Positions 18,319 through 27,432 of a stretch of 64,000 nucleotides of DNA are shown piece after piece. Source of the DNA: DASQZK01 sp963809925 (GTDB taxonomy: Bacteria > Bacteroidota > Bacteroidia > Bacteroidales > GCA-2748055); NCBI GenBank assembly GCA_963809925.1, contig CAWELH010000004.1:1054001-1118000 (forward strand), given 5' to 3'. How positions within the stretch are numbered: the stretch's first letter is position 1; every line of letters starts with the position of its first letter. The notes beneath the pieces are model-generated. The model ran no database searches. It was not told the DNA's origin and saw nothing but the letters and a program-made list of their open reading frames with translations. A program made the translations under genes and the position numbers.

Positions 18319-18477
18319 GAAGTTAGGAGGTTATGAAGTTAGGAGGTTAGAAGTGAGGAGGTTATGAAGTGAGGAGTTGAGAGATGTTCTATAGGTCACT
18401 CTTCAAATCACTAATTCACCAAATCACTAATTCACCAAATAAGAAGTGAAGAGGGGAAAGATGTTCTTTAGGTCACC
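18313..18477 (+). repeat. GAAGTTAG-type repeat tract, copy A
   Basis: Starting at the stop codon of the radical SAM gene, the sequence is a run of variants of GAAGTTAG/GAGGTTAT. Two copies of a GATGTTCT(A/T)TAGGTCAC element follow (18383-18406 and 18460-18477), separated by tandem AAATCACTAATTCACC units. The same modules recur at 29961-30150 and, reversed, at 49677-49755. It fills most of the 270-base gap before the AddB-like gene. Confidence 0.8.
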
Positions 18478-18588
18478 ATTGGTGCATGGGGCTTACCCTC
18501 TCAGGCCTGGGGTAGAGGAGACGGGTACCAAACAATTAGGTGTTATGAAATGTAAAACAGGGAACGACAAAAAGGGAATGTATAAATT

Positions 18589-21483
18589 ATGAAGGCCTAT
18601 CTCGAAACACTGGCGTACCATTTGCTCGACAGGTACCACGACACTCTTGGAAAACAGTGCGTTGTTTTTCCAAACCGCCGTGCCGGGGTCTTTTTCAGAC
18701 ACTATCTCAGCAGCGCGATGTTGGGTTCCGGATGGCTGCCGGAGATCCATACCATAAACTCGTTTATGGAGCAGCTTTCCGGGATGAGTTATGCCGATCC
18801 TGTGGATCTGAACTTCGAGATCTACCGCTCCTACCGGAGTCTGGTATCCAACCCTGAGACCTATGATGAATTTTACTACTGGGGTGAAATGATGATCAGT
18901 GACTTCAACGACATCGACAAGTACCTGGTGGATGCAGCCTGTTTGTTCACCAATATGGCAGATCTCAAGGATATTGACAATGTATTTGATTATCTGAGTC
19001 CTGAACAGAAGGAGCTCATCCGCCATTTCTGGAGTCATTTCAGAGAAAAAGATTTGAGCCCCGAGCAGCAGTCCTTTCTTGCGATATGGAAGGTACTGCT
19101 TGCGCTGTACGATAATCTGCGTAGTGTGCTGTTTGAAAGAAAAAACGGATATGAAGGAATGATTTACAGGGAAGTGGCTGAAAAAATTGCCAGGAAGGAA
19201 TACCCTGAACTGCCTGGCGAAAATGTGATCATTTGTGGTTTCAATGCACTTAGCGCAGCCGAAAGACAGCTTTTCCGTCATCTAAGGAATTCCGGCCGCG
19301 GTGAATTTTACTGGGACTACGATCATCAGTATCGAGATGGAAACGTCTCCGAAGCGGGTCGTTTCATCCGCCGAAACCTTGAAGAATTCCCACAGGCGCT
19401 TGGCTTTCCGGATGACTTTAATCATCTGTCAGAAGGGAAGACCTTTCGGGTTTTTAACCTGCCTTCGGACGTTCTTCAGACAAAAAAACTTTATGAGGTA
19501 TTGTCGGACAGGGAATTTCGGGATCCGGTCAGCTTTAACGATACGGCGGTTATCCTTTGTGATGAGGACCTGCTGCAGCCTGCATTGTCATCCCTGCCGG
19601 CAACAGTTACAGGCCTGAATATTACCATGGGTTATCCGTTGAAGAATACTCCTGTATTCAGCCTCATGGAAAATCTTCTCAGATTGCAAAGAAATATGGC
19701 ACAGAAAGCCGATCGCAAAACAGGGCTTTTTTATTTCAGGGATGTGCTCTCAGTATTGAATCATCAGTATATTCGTGCCGTTCTTGAAAAAGAATCGGCA
19801 GAATTGTCCAGGCTCATTCATAACAGGAATATGATCTATATCAGGCCCTCCTTTTTTGGAAATGATGGCTTACTTGCAGAGATATTCAGAAAAACCGATT
19901 CGGCCATGGATATGGCTGAATACCTGTCGTCTGTTCTCAACACCCTCATCACAGCGACTCCTGAGGCAGGAAGATACAATGAGCAGTTCCTGACAGAAAG
20001 GGAGTTTATTTTTCATATACAAACCAGGCTAAACAAACTAAGTCAGATTTTTGCAGGTAACCCTGTTGATAACAGCATTGAGACCTTCACGCGCCTTTTC
20101 AGTAAGATCATGAGGAGTTCACGGATTCCTTTCGAAGGTGAACCTCTCCAGGGAGTTCAGCTTATGGGAATTCTGGAAACCCGGCTTCTCGATTTCAGGA
20201 ATCTTGTTTTTCTTTCTCTAAATGAAGGTGTCATGCCTGCGGCTGCGGCTTCACTTTCATATATACCCGCTAATCTGCGGTTTGCTTTCGGGATGCCGAC
20301 CCGTGAGGATAAAGATGCAATCTATGCCTACTATTTCTACCGGCTAATTCAGCGTTCGGAGAAGGTCGACCTGATGTACAACAGCAAAACAGAAGGTGTA
20401 AATACGGGAGAACCTTCCAGGTATATCTACCAGCTTAAATACTTATTTGATCACGCGATCAGCTTTGAGACAGTCTCATTCAGCATCGGAGAAAAACGCC
20501 CTGTTCCGGTGACCATCCGGAAGACGGAAGAAGTTATGAAGAAATTGTCGGAATTCACCAGTTCTGGACAGCGGAGGCTTTCTCCCACATCGCTGACCAC
20601 TTATCTTGACTGTCCGCTTCGTTTTTATTTTACCTATGTGGCAGGAATCAGGGAAGAAGATGAGGTGGCTGAAGATGTCGATGCTCCGGGCTTCGGTAAC
20701 CTTCTGCATAAGACGATGGAATTTCTGTATGAGCCCTATTTGCAAAAACAGGTCGGGCAGAAAGATTTTGATCTGATTATGGATGATGCAAATATCCGCA
20801 AATGCATTGACAGGGCATTTGGTGAGGTATTTTACAAATCAGATGAAAATAAGGAGCCTTTCACTCCGGAAGGCAGGAATATCATTGTTTATGAAGTGAT
20901 ACACAAGATGGTTTCGGCAATGCTCGGCTACGACCTGAAGAGAGCACCTTTCCGACTTATTGCGCTGGAGGAGAACGTGGTACTTCTTTTTACCCCCGCG
21001 AAAACTTCGCATGCCATTCGTATAGGAGGAATCATCGACAGACGTGATGAGAGTGAAGGTACTGTTCGTATTGTTGATTACAAAACCGGCAGTGTCGATA
21101 CCGTATTTTCGTCCGTTGAGCAGCTATTCGACCGCGATTCCTGGCCATCTGGAAAAAAACTGAAAGCTGTGTTGCAGACTTTTATATATTCATGGATCTT
21201 CAACAAATCGTATGGCTCTTCTCCCGTGAAACCTGAATTATATGTTGCAGGGAAGATCTTCAGGGATGATTTTGACACCGGAGTGATTTTCAAACAGGGT
21301 AGACAGACTGGTCAGATGTTGAAGGATTTCAGGGAAATCAGCACGGAATTTGAGAACCGTCTCGCAGCGCTGCTAAGTGAACTCTACAATCCAGATATTC
21401 CTTTCAGACAAACTGATGATGAAAAGCGCTGTGAATACTGTCCGTACCGGAGTATTTGTCACCGCTCCGCGAAGAAATGGTAA
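18589..21483 (+). CDS. addB: AddB-like PD-(D/E)XK nuclease with Fe-S cluster
   Basis: The 964-residue partner subunit has an inactivated helicase-like N-terminus (CVVFPNRRAGVFFRHYL). Its C-terminal RecB-family nuclease has FGNLLHKTMEFL, GGIIDRRDE and VDYKTG. Cys675 (in YLDCPLRFYF) together with Cys948, Cys951 and Cys957 (CEYCPYRSIC) reproduces the four-cysteine [4Fe-4S] staple of AddB. Both subunits therefore keep intact nuclease motifs, as in true AddAB rather than RecBCD. The complex would resect double-strand ends for recombination and degrade foreign linear DNA. It ends just before the convergent trmD gene. Confidence 0.85.
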   Translation: MKAYLETLAYHLLDRYHDTLGKQCVVFPNRRAGVFFRHYLSSAMLGSGWLPEIHTINSFMEQLSGMSYADPVDLNFEIYRSYRSLVSNPETYDEFYYWGEMMISDFNDIDKYLVDAACLFTNMADLKDIDNVFDYLSPEQKELIRHFWSHFREKDLSPEQQSFLAIWKVLLALYDNLRSVLFERKNGYEGMIYREVAEKIARKEYPELPGENVIICGFNALSAAERQLFRHLRNSGRGEFYWDYDHQYRDGNVSEAGRFIRRNLEEFPQALGFPDDFNHLSEGKTFRVFNLPSDVLQTKKLYEVLSDREFRDPVSFNDTAVILCDEDLLQPALSSLPATVTGLNITMGYPLKNTPVFSLMENLLRLQRNMAQKADRKTGLFYFRDVLSVLNHQYIRAVLEKESAELSRLIHNRNMIYIRPSFFGNDGLLAEIFRKTDSAMDMAEYLSSVLNTLITATPEAGRYNEQFLTEREFIFHIQTRLNKLSQIFAGNPVDNSIETFTRLFSKIMRSSRIPFEGEPLQGVQLMGILETRLLDFRNLVFLSLNEGVMPAAAASLSYIPANLRFAFGMPTREDKDAIYAYYFYRLIQRSEKVDLMYNSKTEGVNTGEPSRYIYQLKYLFDHAISFETVSFSIGEKRPVPVTIRKTEEVMKKLSEFTSSGQRRLSPTSLTTYLDCPLRFYFTYVAGIREEDEVAEDVDAPGFGNLLHKTMEFLYEPYLQKQVGQKDFDLIMDDANIRKCIDRAFGEVFYKSDENKEPFTPEGRNIIVYEVIHKMVSAMLGYDLKRAPFRLIALEENVVLLFTPAKTSHAIRIGGIIDRRDESEGTVRIVDYKTGSVDTVFSSVEQLFDRDSWPSGKKLKAVLQTFIYSWIFNKSYGSSPVKPELYVAGKIFRDDFDTGVIFKQGRQTGQMLKDFREISTEFENRLAALLSELYNPDIPFRQTDDEKRCEYCPYRSICHRSAKKW

Positions 21484-21499
21484 AGGATGATGTCACGTC

Positions 21500-22183
21500 T
21501 CATCCTTCGTCACGAAAAAGATCAGGCCGTAGTTTTTTCGTCCGTTCGATCGCATTTTGTAATTTCCATTCGTCAATCAGTTTTGCATTCCCTGAAACGA
21601 GTATATCCGGAACTTTCCATCCTTTGTACTCTGCCGGCCTGGTGTAGACTACCGGTGACAGCAAGCCATCCTGGAATGAGTCGGTGAGGGCAGATGTTTC
21701 GTCTGATATGGCCCCTGGTAAAAGCCTGACGATACTATCGGTGATCACGGCAGCTGCCAGTTCACCGCCTGTCATGACATAATTTCCAATAGAGATCTCC
21801 ATTGTGATGAGATGCTCCCTCACGCGCTGGTCCACCCCTTTATAATGGCCGCAGAGTATGATAAGATTTTTCATTATAGAAAGGCGGTTGGCCAATTTCT
21901 GATCAAAAAGCTGACCGTCTGGTGAGGTATAAATAACCTGATCATAACTTCGCTGTGATTTCAGGTCACTAATAGCACGGTCGATCGGTTCAATGCTCAT
22001 CACCATTCCGGCCTCCCCACTGAAAGGATAATCATCAACACTCCGATGCTTGTCGGTCGAATAATTTCTAAGATCATGAACCACGATTTCAACCAGGCCT
22101 GCCGAACCAGCCCTTTTCAGGATAGAGTGGTTGAGCGGTCCGGAAAGAAGGGCTGGAAGAACAGTGATAATATCTATTCGCAT
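21500..22183 (-). CDS. trmD: tRNA (guanine37-N1)-methyltransferase TrmD
   Basis: The 227-residue SPOUT-class enzyme makes m1G37 in tRNAs reading CNN, Leu and Pro codons, which prevents frameshifting. Family motifs are DIITVLPALL at the N-terminus, YSTDKHRSVDDYPFSGEAGMV, the knotted SAM-binding segment LIILCGHYKGVDQRV, and SIGNYVMTGGELAA. Length is normal for the family. A perfect -7 box, TACTTTTG, lies at 22195-22202 on the minus strand, giving a very short leader. It is not in the usual rpsP-rimM-trmD-rplS operon. Confidence 0.95.
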   Translation of the reverse strand: MRIDIITVLPALLSGPLNHSILKRAGSAGLVEIVVHDLRNYSTDKHRSVDDYPFSGEAGMVMSIEPIDRAISDLKSQRSYDQVIYTSPDGQLFDQKLANRLSIMKNLIILCGHYKGVDQRVREHLITMEISIGNYVMTGGELAAAVITDSIVRLLPGAISDETSALTDSFQDGLLSPVVYTRPAEYKGWKVPDILVSGNAKLIDEWKLQNAIERTKKLRPDLFRDEG

Positions 22184-22202
22184 CTTTTTTTTTACAAAAG
22201 TA

Positions 22203-22469
22203 GGAATTATTTAAATTTTAGCACCGTACAGCCGTTTCGGAATCATACCGTCGGCAGCAGCCCTGTCGCGCTTGGTCCGGATCGCACAAAAGACGGAGGC
22301 TTCCTTTTCGTCTTCCCGGATAGATGTACCATCATTAACCTTATTTTATTTTGTTCTCATGCCGGCTGTGCATTTACTTTTTTTATTCACATCCTTTTTA
22401 TTTCAACGGAGTTCCCCGATTGATCAGGCATACTCTGAACGCGTGATTCATGATAAAAAATAGAAAATA
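22203..22469. other. Intergenic region between trmD and hsp20
   Basis: The first part of the 435-base gap between divergent trmD and the small heat shock gene. I see no coding frame with recognisable character and no repeat. The regulatory features lie in the second part of the gap. Confidence 0.5.
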
Positions 22470-22546
22470 TGACAAAATGACATAATATAATATTTAAAAA
22501 TGACAATATGGCATGTATTTTTAATTGAATTATGGAAAATATGTCA
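22470..22546 (+). promoter_or_regulatory. TGACA repeat cluster upstream of hsp20
   Basis: TGACA occurs at 22470-22474, 22478-22482 and 22501-22505, with its inverse TGTCA at 22542-22546, in a very AT-rich context. The cluster lies 12-88 bases upstream of a sigma-54-like promoter, where an enhancer-binding protein would sit. The activator is unknown. Confidence 0.4.
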
Positions 22547-22557
22547 GAAAAGGCCAG

Positions 22558-22573
22558 TGGCATATGATTTGAA
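22558..22573 (+). promoter_or_regulatory. Sigma-54-like promoter of hsp20
   Basis: TGGCATATGATTTGAA matches TGGCAyr-N4-TTGCw with one change. GG at 22559-22560 and GA at 22571-22572 are ten bases apart. The start codon is 46 bases further on. Confidence 0.5.
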
Positions 22574-22618
22574 AAAAGCATACAGAAAATCAGTATTAAC
22601 CAATAAATATTTAAAGAA

Positions 22619-23062
22619 ATGACACTTTTAAGAGTTTATAACGGAAACGGACACGATGTCTCAACGGCAACACCTGAATACAGGTACTCAAATCTTATGC
22701 AGGATTTCTTTGGTGAAAACGTTGGATGGAATTATTCTTCACCTAAGGTGAACATTACGGAAGACAATTCAAGTTTCACTATTTTCATGGCTCTACCCGG
22801 GGTACAGAAATCAGAGGTTGATATAAATGTTGAAAAGGATAGGCTAACCGTGTCGCGCAGAACTGAAAAAGATCAGAATGAGACATTGAATTACAGCAGG
22901 CGTGAGTTTGACTACGGATCTTTTGAACGTTCCTTCAATCTGCCTGAGGTTATTCATGTTGAAAAAATTGAGGCTTCTATGGAAAATGGCATCCTGAAGC
23001 TTGTTCTGCCAAAAATTGAAGAAGCGATTGACAAGGGCCCGGTTCAGATTAAAATTTCGTAA
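22619..23062 (+). CDS. Small heat shock protein, Hsp20 family
   Basis: The 147-residue protein is a holdase chaperone that keeps unfolding proteins soluble. The alpha-crystallin domain spans about residues 42-135 (PKVNITEDNSSFTIFMALPG at its start) and includes MENGILKLVLPK, the conserved G-x-L strand. A C-terminal VQIKIS gives the I-x-I-like anchoring motif that drives oligomer formation. It is a single-gene unit with a sigma-54-like promoter in front and an intrinsic terminator behind, suggesting stress-specific control. Confidence 0.93.
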   Translation: MTLLRVYNGNGHDVSTATPEYRYSNLMQDFFGENVGWNYSSPKVNITEDNSSFTIFMALPGVQKSEVDINVEKDRLTVSRRTEKDQNETLNYSRREFDYGSFERSFNLPEVIHVEKIEASMENGILKLVLPKIEEAIDKGPVQIKIS

Positions 23063-23106
23063 ACGGGCGGGAAGCCATTGTTTGATTTGGTTTTATGGTT
23101 AGTGCA

Positions 23107-23137
23107 GGCCACTCTCTTTCAGAGGGTGGTTTTTTTT
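23107..23137 (+). terminator. Intrinsic terminator of hsp20
   Basis: The hairpin CCACTCTC-TTTCA-GAGGGTGG is followed by eight T residues, about 45 bases after the Hsp20 stop. Confidence 0.85.
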
Positions 23138-23354
23138 ACTTTAACGCAGAGAACCATGCAAAGAAAATGTTGAGAATTAAACTTTTATGCCGACGTATTG
23201 TTTCGTCATGTACAGGAATACCAGTAAGATACCTAATCCTGCTCGATATGGTTTCTCTCTCTTTAAGATGATCCATTGGAATGACGACTATGAAATTGAA
23301 ATATCAGCGTTCCTTATGCAAATAGCTTAATTTTATTGTAATTTGTCAAAAACA
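23138..23354. other. Intergenic region before DUF349 gene
   Basis: The rest of the gap contains AACGCAGAGAACCATGCAAAG, written here only in part as a purine-rich stretch near 23141-23165. It has the look of the low-complexity dispersed sequences seen elsewhere in the window. No gene is seen. Confidence 0.35.
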
Positions 23355-23385
23355 TTTGAAACCCGCTGATATATTGGTAATTTCG
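23355..23385 (+). promoter_or_regulatory. Bacteroidota-type promoter of DUF349 gene
   Basis: TTTG at 23355-23358, a 19-base spacer, and TAATTTCG at 23378-23385 (TAnnTTTG with one change) lie 37 bases before the ATG. Confidence 0.55.
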
Positions 23386-23421
23386 TAAATATAAATTCCA
23401 ATAAAGGAAAAATGATTTCCT

Positions 23422-25698
23422 ATGAATATAAAAGATCCCAAAAACTCTGTTCATGTGGAACAATTCGGTGAGCATTCCGAAAATACAGATAGTGAAAGTC
23501 AGAATACAGCTATGCAAAGCACTAATCCTGTTGAGGATAAGGCCGGAGACGAGGTGAAAAAGGTAAAGGAGCCGAAAGTAAAGGTCACCCCCAACCTAAA
23601 GCCGGATGAAGATATAAATGCTGGACCGGTTGAGGGTGAAGTTGGCATGGTTGAGCCGGAGAAAACTGGTATAAAAGGTAAAACTGCCGTTGAGGAAAAA
23701 GTTAGTACTGAAGAGGAGGAGAAGGATGATAAAGCAGAGGTTGAGGCGGTTGAAACGGAGGTAGGCAGTGAGTCGGGGGAAGAGGTTGCGCTTCCCACCC
23801 CGGAGGAGCATAAAGAGGAGATTGCTGAGGATACTACGGTTGAAGAAGAAGTTGTAGTTCATGCTAAGGATAAAAAAACTGTTGAAGATCAAACAAATAA
23901 AAATATTGATAAAAAGAAGGAAAGCGCGGATGATTCCAGTTCATCCACGGTCAGTGGGGAAGATGCAACGGTCAATTACAATTTGCTCAGCAGGGAAGAC
24001 CTCGTGAGCATGCTTGATGATCTGGTCTCAGGGAAAAATATCACGGATATCAGGGATGACGTTGAAATCATAAAAATTGCCTTTTACAAGAAGCAACGCG
24101 CGGAAATTGATGAAGCAAAGGAAAGTTTTATTGCCGGCGGCGGTAGTCCAGATGAATTTCAATCGCCTGAAGATTCGGAAGAAGAGCGGTTCAAGGAACT
24201 TCTGAAACGTTACCGGGATCTGAAATCGGATCTTTCCAGGGTTGATGACAATGATAAAGAAAGTAACCTGAAAGAGAAATACAGGATCATCGACGAGATC
24301 AAGGAACTGCTAAACCGGGATGAATCCATTAACAAAACATTTCAGGAATTCAGGGAACTTCAGAAACGCTGGCATGATGTTGGTGTTGTGCCGCAACAGA
24401 GCCTGAAGGACCTGTGGGAAAATTACCATTATCACGTTGAAAAATTCTACGATTATATCAAGATCAATAAGGAATTGCGTGATCTTGACCTGAAAAAAAA
24501 TCTGGAAGCCAAAATAGGGCTCTGTGAAAAAGCGGAAGCGCTTCTCCTTGAACCCAATGTGGTGAATGCCTTCCAGACCCTCCAGAAATTCCATGACCAG
24601 TGGCGGGAGATCGGCCCTGTTCCGAAGGAAAAGCGAACAGAGATATGGGAACGATTCAGGGATGCTACGTCAAAGATCAATAAGAAACATCAGAGCTATT
24701 ACCAGGAACTCAAAGAATCCCAGAAGAAAAATCTGGAATCAAAAACAGTGCTCTGTGATAAAGCGGAGGAACTCGCCCTTGTAGAACCCGAAAACCATGA
24801 TGAATGGGTGAAGAAGACCAACGAGATGATGGAATTGCAGAAAGTTTGGAAAACCATCGGCTTTGCCCCGAAAAAGGACAACAACAGGATATACGCCAGG
24901 TTCCGTTCTGCCTGTGATAAGTTCTTTGAAAAGAAAAGAGAGTTTTATGCCCATAATATGGAGGAGCAGCAGAATCATCTTCAGCAGAAACTGGATTTAT
25001 GTATACAGGCTGAATCGTTGCAGGACAGTACCGACTGGAAAATCACAACCGACGAATTGATCAGGCTGCAGAGAAAATGGAAAGGAATAGGCCCTGTTCC
25101 AAGAAAGAACAGCGATGAAGTCTGGAAGCGCTTCAGGGCAGCCTGTGACAAATTTTTTACCAGGAAAGCCGATTTCTTCTCGAAGATTGATTCGACATAT
25201 GAGAACAATCTGAAATCCAAGGAAGAACTCATTGAAGAGATCTCGGCTTTTAAACTGAGTGATAACCAGAAACAAAATCTGAAGCAGTTGAATGATTTCC
25301 AACGTCGCTGGTCGGAGATCGGTTTTGTTCCGTTTGAAAAGAAAGATGAAATCATGCAGAAATTCAGGGTGGCCATCAATAAGCACTACGATAACCTTGA
25401 ATTGGACGACCACCGGAAGAGTATGCTCAAATTCAGAAACAAGATCGATACTATCAGGCAGAAACCAAGGCCTGAAGTAAAGATGCGTTTTGAGCGGGAG
25501 AAGCTGATGAACAAACTCCAGCAACTTAAAAGCGATATCAGCCTTTGGGAAAATAATATTGGGTTTTTCGCCAATACGCAAAATGCCGGTTCAATGGTCA
25601 GGGATTTTGAGCAGAAGATTGTCGATGCCAAAGAAAAGATGACACTTCTCGAAGAGAAAATTATTCTGATCGATGATCTTGATGGAGATGAAGATTAA
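23422..25698 (+). CDS. DUF349 repeat protein with long acidic N-terminus
   Basis: The 758-residue protein has two parts. Residues about 1-190 are low-complexity, rich in Glu, Lys, Val and Asp, and probably disordered. From about residue 230 onward there are at least five DUF349 helical repeats, each with a core like W-x-x-[IV]-G-[PF]-[VA]-P followed by [IV]-W-x-R-F-R (for example KWKGIGPVPRKNSDEVWKRF). The C-terminus is coiled coil. There is no signal peptide or catalytic motif. DUF349 proteins are widespread in Bacteroidota; their role is not firmly known. It is monocistronic with its own promoter, ahead of pyrG. Confidence 0.85.
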   Translation: MNIKDPKNSVHVEQFGEHSENTDSESQNTAMQSTNPVEDKAGDEVKKVKEPKVKVTPNLKPDEDINAGPVEGEVGMVEPEKTGIKGKTAVEEKVSTEEEEKDDKAEVEAVETEVGSESGEEVALPTPEEHKEEIAEDTTVEEEVVVHAKDKKTVEDQTNKNIDKKKESADDSSSSTVSGEDATVNYNLLSREDLVSMLDDLVSGKNITDIRDDVEIIKIAFYKKQRAEIDEAKESFIAGGGSPDEFQSPEDSEEERFKELLKRYRDLKSDLSRVDDNDKESNLKEKYRIIDEIKELLNRDESINKTFQEFRELQKRWHDVGVVPQQSLKDLWENYHYHVEKFYDYIKINKELRDLDLKKNLEAKIGLCEKAEALLLEPNVVNAFQTLQKFHDQWREIGPVPKEKRTEIWERFRDATSKINKKHQSYYQELKESQKKNLESKTVLCDKAEELALVEPENHDEWVKKTNEMMELQKVWKTIGFAPKKDNNRIYARFRSACDKFFEKKREFYAHNMEEQQNHLQQKLDLCIQAESLQDSTDWKITTDELIRLQRKWKGIGPVPRKNSDEVWKRFRAACDKFFTRKADFFSKIDSTYENNLKSKEELIEEISAFKLSDNQKQNLKQLNDFQRRWSEIGFVPFEKKDEIMQKFRVAINKHYDNLELDDHRKSMLKFRNKIDTIRQKPRPEVKMRFEREKLMNKLQQLKSDISLWENNIGFFANTQNAGSMVRDFEQKIVDAKEKMTLLEEKIILIDDLDGDED

Positions 25699-25779
25699 AT
25701 TCACATTTTCTTCCTTCAAAATTACCCCTTCTAAGAATTAATTATTTACTTTGCGGATTGAACTTCAAAAAACCAGCTA

Positions 25780-27414
25780 TTGGCCGCACCGAAATATATT
25801 TTTGTAACTGGAGGCGTTACTTCATCCCTGGGTAAAGGCATTATCTCCGCCTCTCTTGCAAAGTTGCTTCAGGCCAGAGGTTACCATGTCACCATTCAGA
25901 AGCTCGATCCATACATCAACGTGGATCCCGGCACACTAAATCCTTATGAGCATGGCGAATGTTACGTAACCGATGATGGTGCGGAAACAGACCTTGACCT
26001 TGGGCATTACGAACGCTTCCTGGGTGTCCCCACCTCACAGGCAAATAATGTGACCACAGGGAGAATTTATCAATCCGTGATCAATAAGGAACGAAAGGGT
26101 GATTACCTTGGGAAGACGGTTCAGGTAATTCCCCATATCACCGATGAGATTAAACGAAGGATCAAACTTCTCGGAACAAGACATAATTATGACGTGGTGA
26201 TTACTGAGATTGGCGGTACCGTCGGCGATATCGAATCATTACCTTATATTGAATCCGTCAGGCAGTTGAAATGGGAACTCGGTCCGGGAAACGCACTGGT
26301 TATACACCTTACACTGGTACCCTACCTTGCAGCTTCCGGTGAACTCAAGACGAAACCAACTCAGCATTCGGTAAAGGCATTGCTGGAAAACGGAGTGCAA
26401 CCCGATATTCTTGTCCTCCGAACGGAAAAGACCCTTACCAAGGATATCCGGAAAAAAGTGGCTCTGTTTTGTAACGTTAACCTGGAATCCGTCATTGAGT
26501 CCATCGACGTCTCCACAATCTATGAAGTTCCGCTTCTTATGCAGAAGGAAAAGCTTGATGTGACGGTATTGCGGAAGCTTAACCTCCCCAACGGAGGTCC
26601 TCCGGAGCTCAAGCCCTGGAAGCAGTTTGTGGATAAACTGAAAAATCCAAAGTCAGAGACAAAGGTAGCCCTTGTAGGAAAGTATGTGGAATTACACGAT
26701 TCATACAAATCCATACTTGAATCCCTCACCCATTCTGGTGCTGTCAACCTTTGCAAGGTAAATGTGACCTGCATTCATTCCGAAACCATATTCCCTGAGA
26801 ACCTCGATGAAAAACTTGCGGGATTTGAAGGCATTATCGTAGCTCCTGGGTTCGGTGACAGGGGAATCGAAGGCAAGATCCTTGCCGTAAAATATGCCCG
26901 CGAAAACAACATTCCTTACCTGGGAATTTGTCTTGGCATGCAGTGTGCCGTCATTGAATTCGCCAGAAACGTCCTTGGTTACAAGGATGCCCATTCAACC
27001 GAAATGACCCGCATGACCGAGCACCCGGTTATCGATCTGATGGAAGATCAAAAGGGTGTAACGGAAAAAGGCGGCACGATGAGGCTGGGAGCATACCCGT
27101 GCGATATCAGGAAGGACAGCCTTGCCGCTAAGGTCTACAATAAGGAGGAACACATCAGGGAACGCCATCGTCACCGGTATGAATTTAACAACGACTATCT
27201 ACCGGATTTTGAAAAAGCAGGCATGATACCTTCAGGTATGAATCCCGACAGCGGGCTTGTCGAAATCATGGAATTTAAACATCACCCCTGGTTTGTAGGT
27301 GTTCAGTTTCATCCCGAATACCGCAGCTCGGTCCTTAACCCACATCCGCTTTTTGTTAATTTTATTAAAGCAGCACTGGTTTACAGGGAAAGCAATAAGG
27401 ACAAAAAATCTTAA
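25780..27414 (+). CDS. pyrG: CTP synthase
   Basis: The 544-residue enzyme converts UTP to CTP with ATP and glutamine. The N-terminal synthase domain starts with KYIFVTGGVTSSLGKGI (P-loop) and includes YINVDPGTLNPYEHGE. The C-terminal class I glutamine amidotransferase domain carries the Cys nucleophile in GICLGMQCAV and the His-Glu pair in FHPEYRS. Translation must begin at TTG 25780: no ATG or GTG exists between the in-frame TGA at 25759 and the conserved core. A near -7 sequence, TTACTTTG, lies about 27 bases upstream. It is followed after 18 bases by yidC. Confidence 0.97.
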   Translation: MAAPKYIFVTGGVTSSLGKGIISASLAKLLQARGYHVTIQKLDPYINVDPGTLNPYEHGECYVTDDGAETDLDLGHYERFLGVPTSQANNVTTGRIYQSVINKERKGDYLGKTVQVIPHITDEIKRRIKLLGTRHNYDVVITEIGGTVGDIESLPYIESVRQLKWELGPGNALVIHLTLVPYLAASGELKTKPTQHSVKALLENGVQPDILVLRTEKTLTKDIRKKVALFCNVNLESVIESIDVSTIYEVPLLMQKEKLDVTVLRKLNLPNGGPPELKPWKQFVDKLKNPKSETKVALVGKYVELHDSYKSILESLTHSGAVNLCKVNVTCIHSETIFPENLDEKLAGFEGIIVAPGFGDRGIEGKILAVKYARENNIPYLGICLGMQCAVIEFARNVLGYKDAHSTEMTRMTEHPVIDLMEDQKGVTEKGGTMRLGAYPCDIRKDSLAAKVYNKEEHIRERHRHRYEFNNDYLPDFEKAGMIPSGMNPDSGLVEIMEFKHHPWFVGVQFHPEYRSSVLNPHPLFVNFIKAALVYRESNKDKKS

Positions 27415-27432
27415 AAAATCAAGGATTACAGA

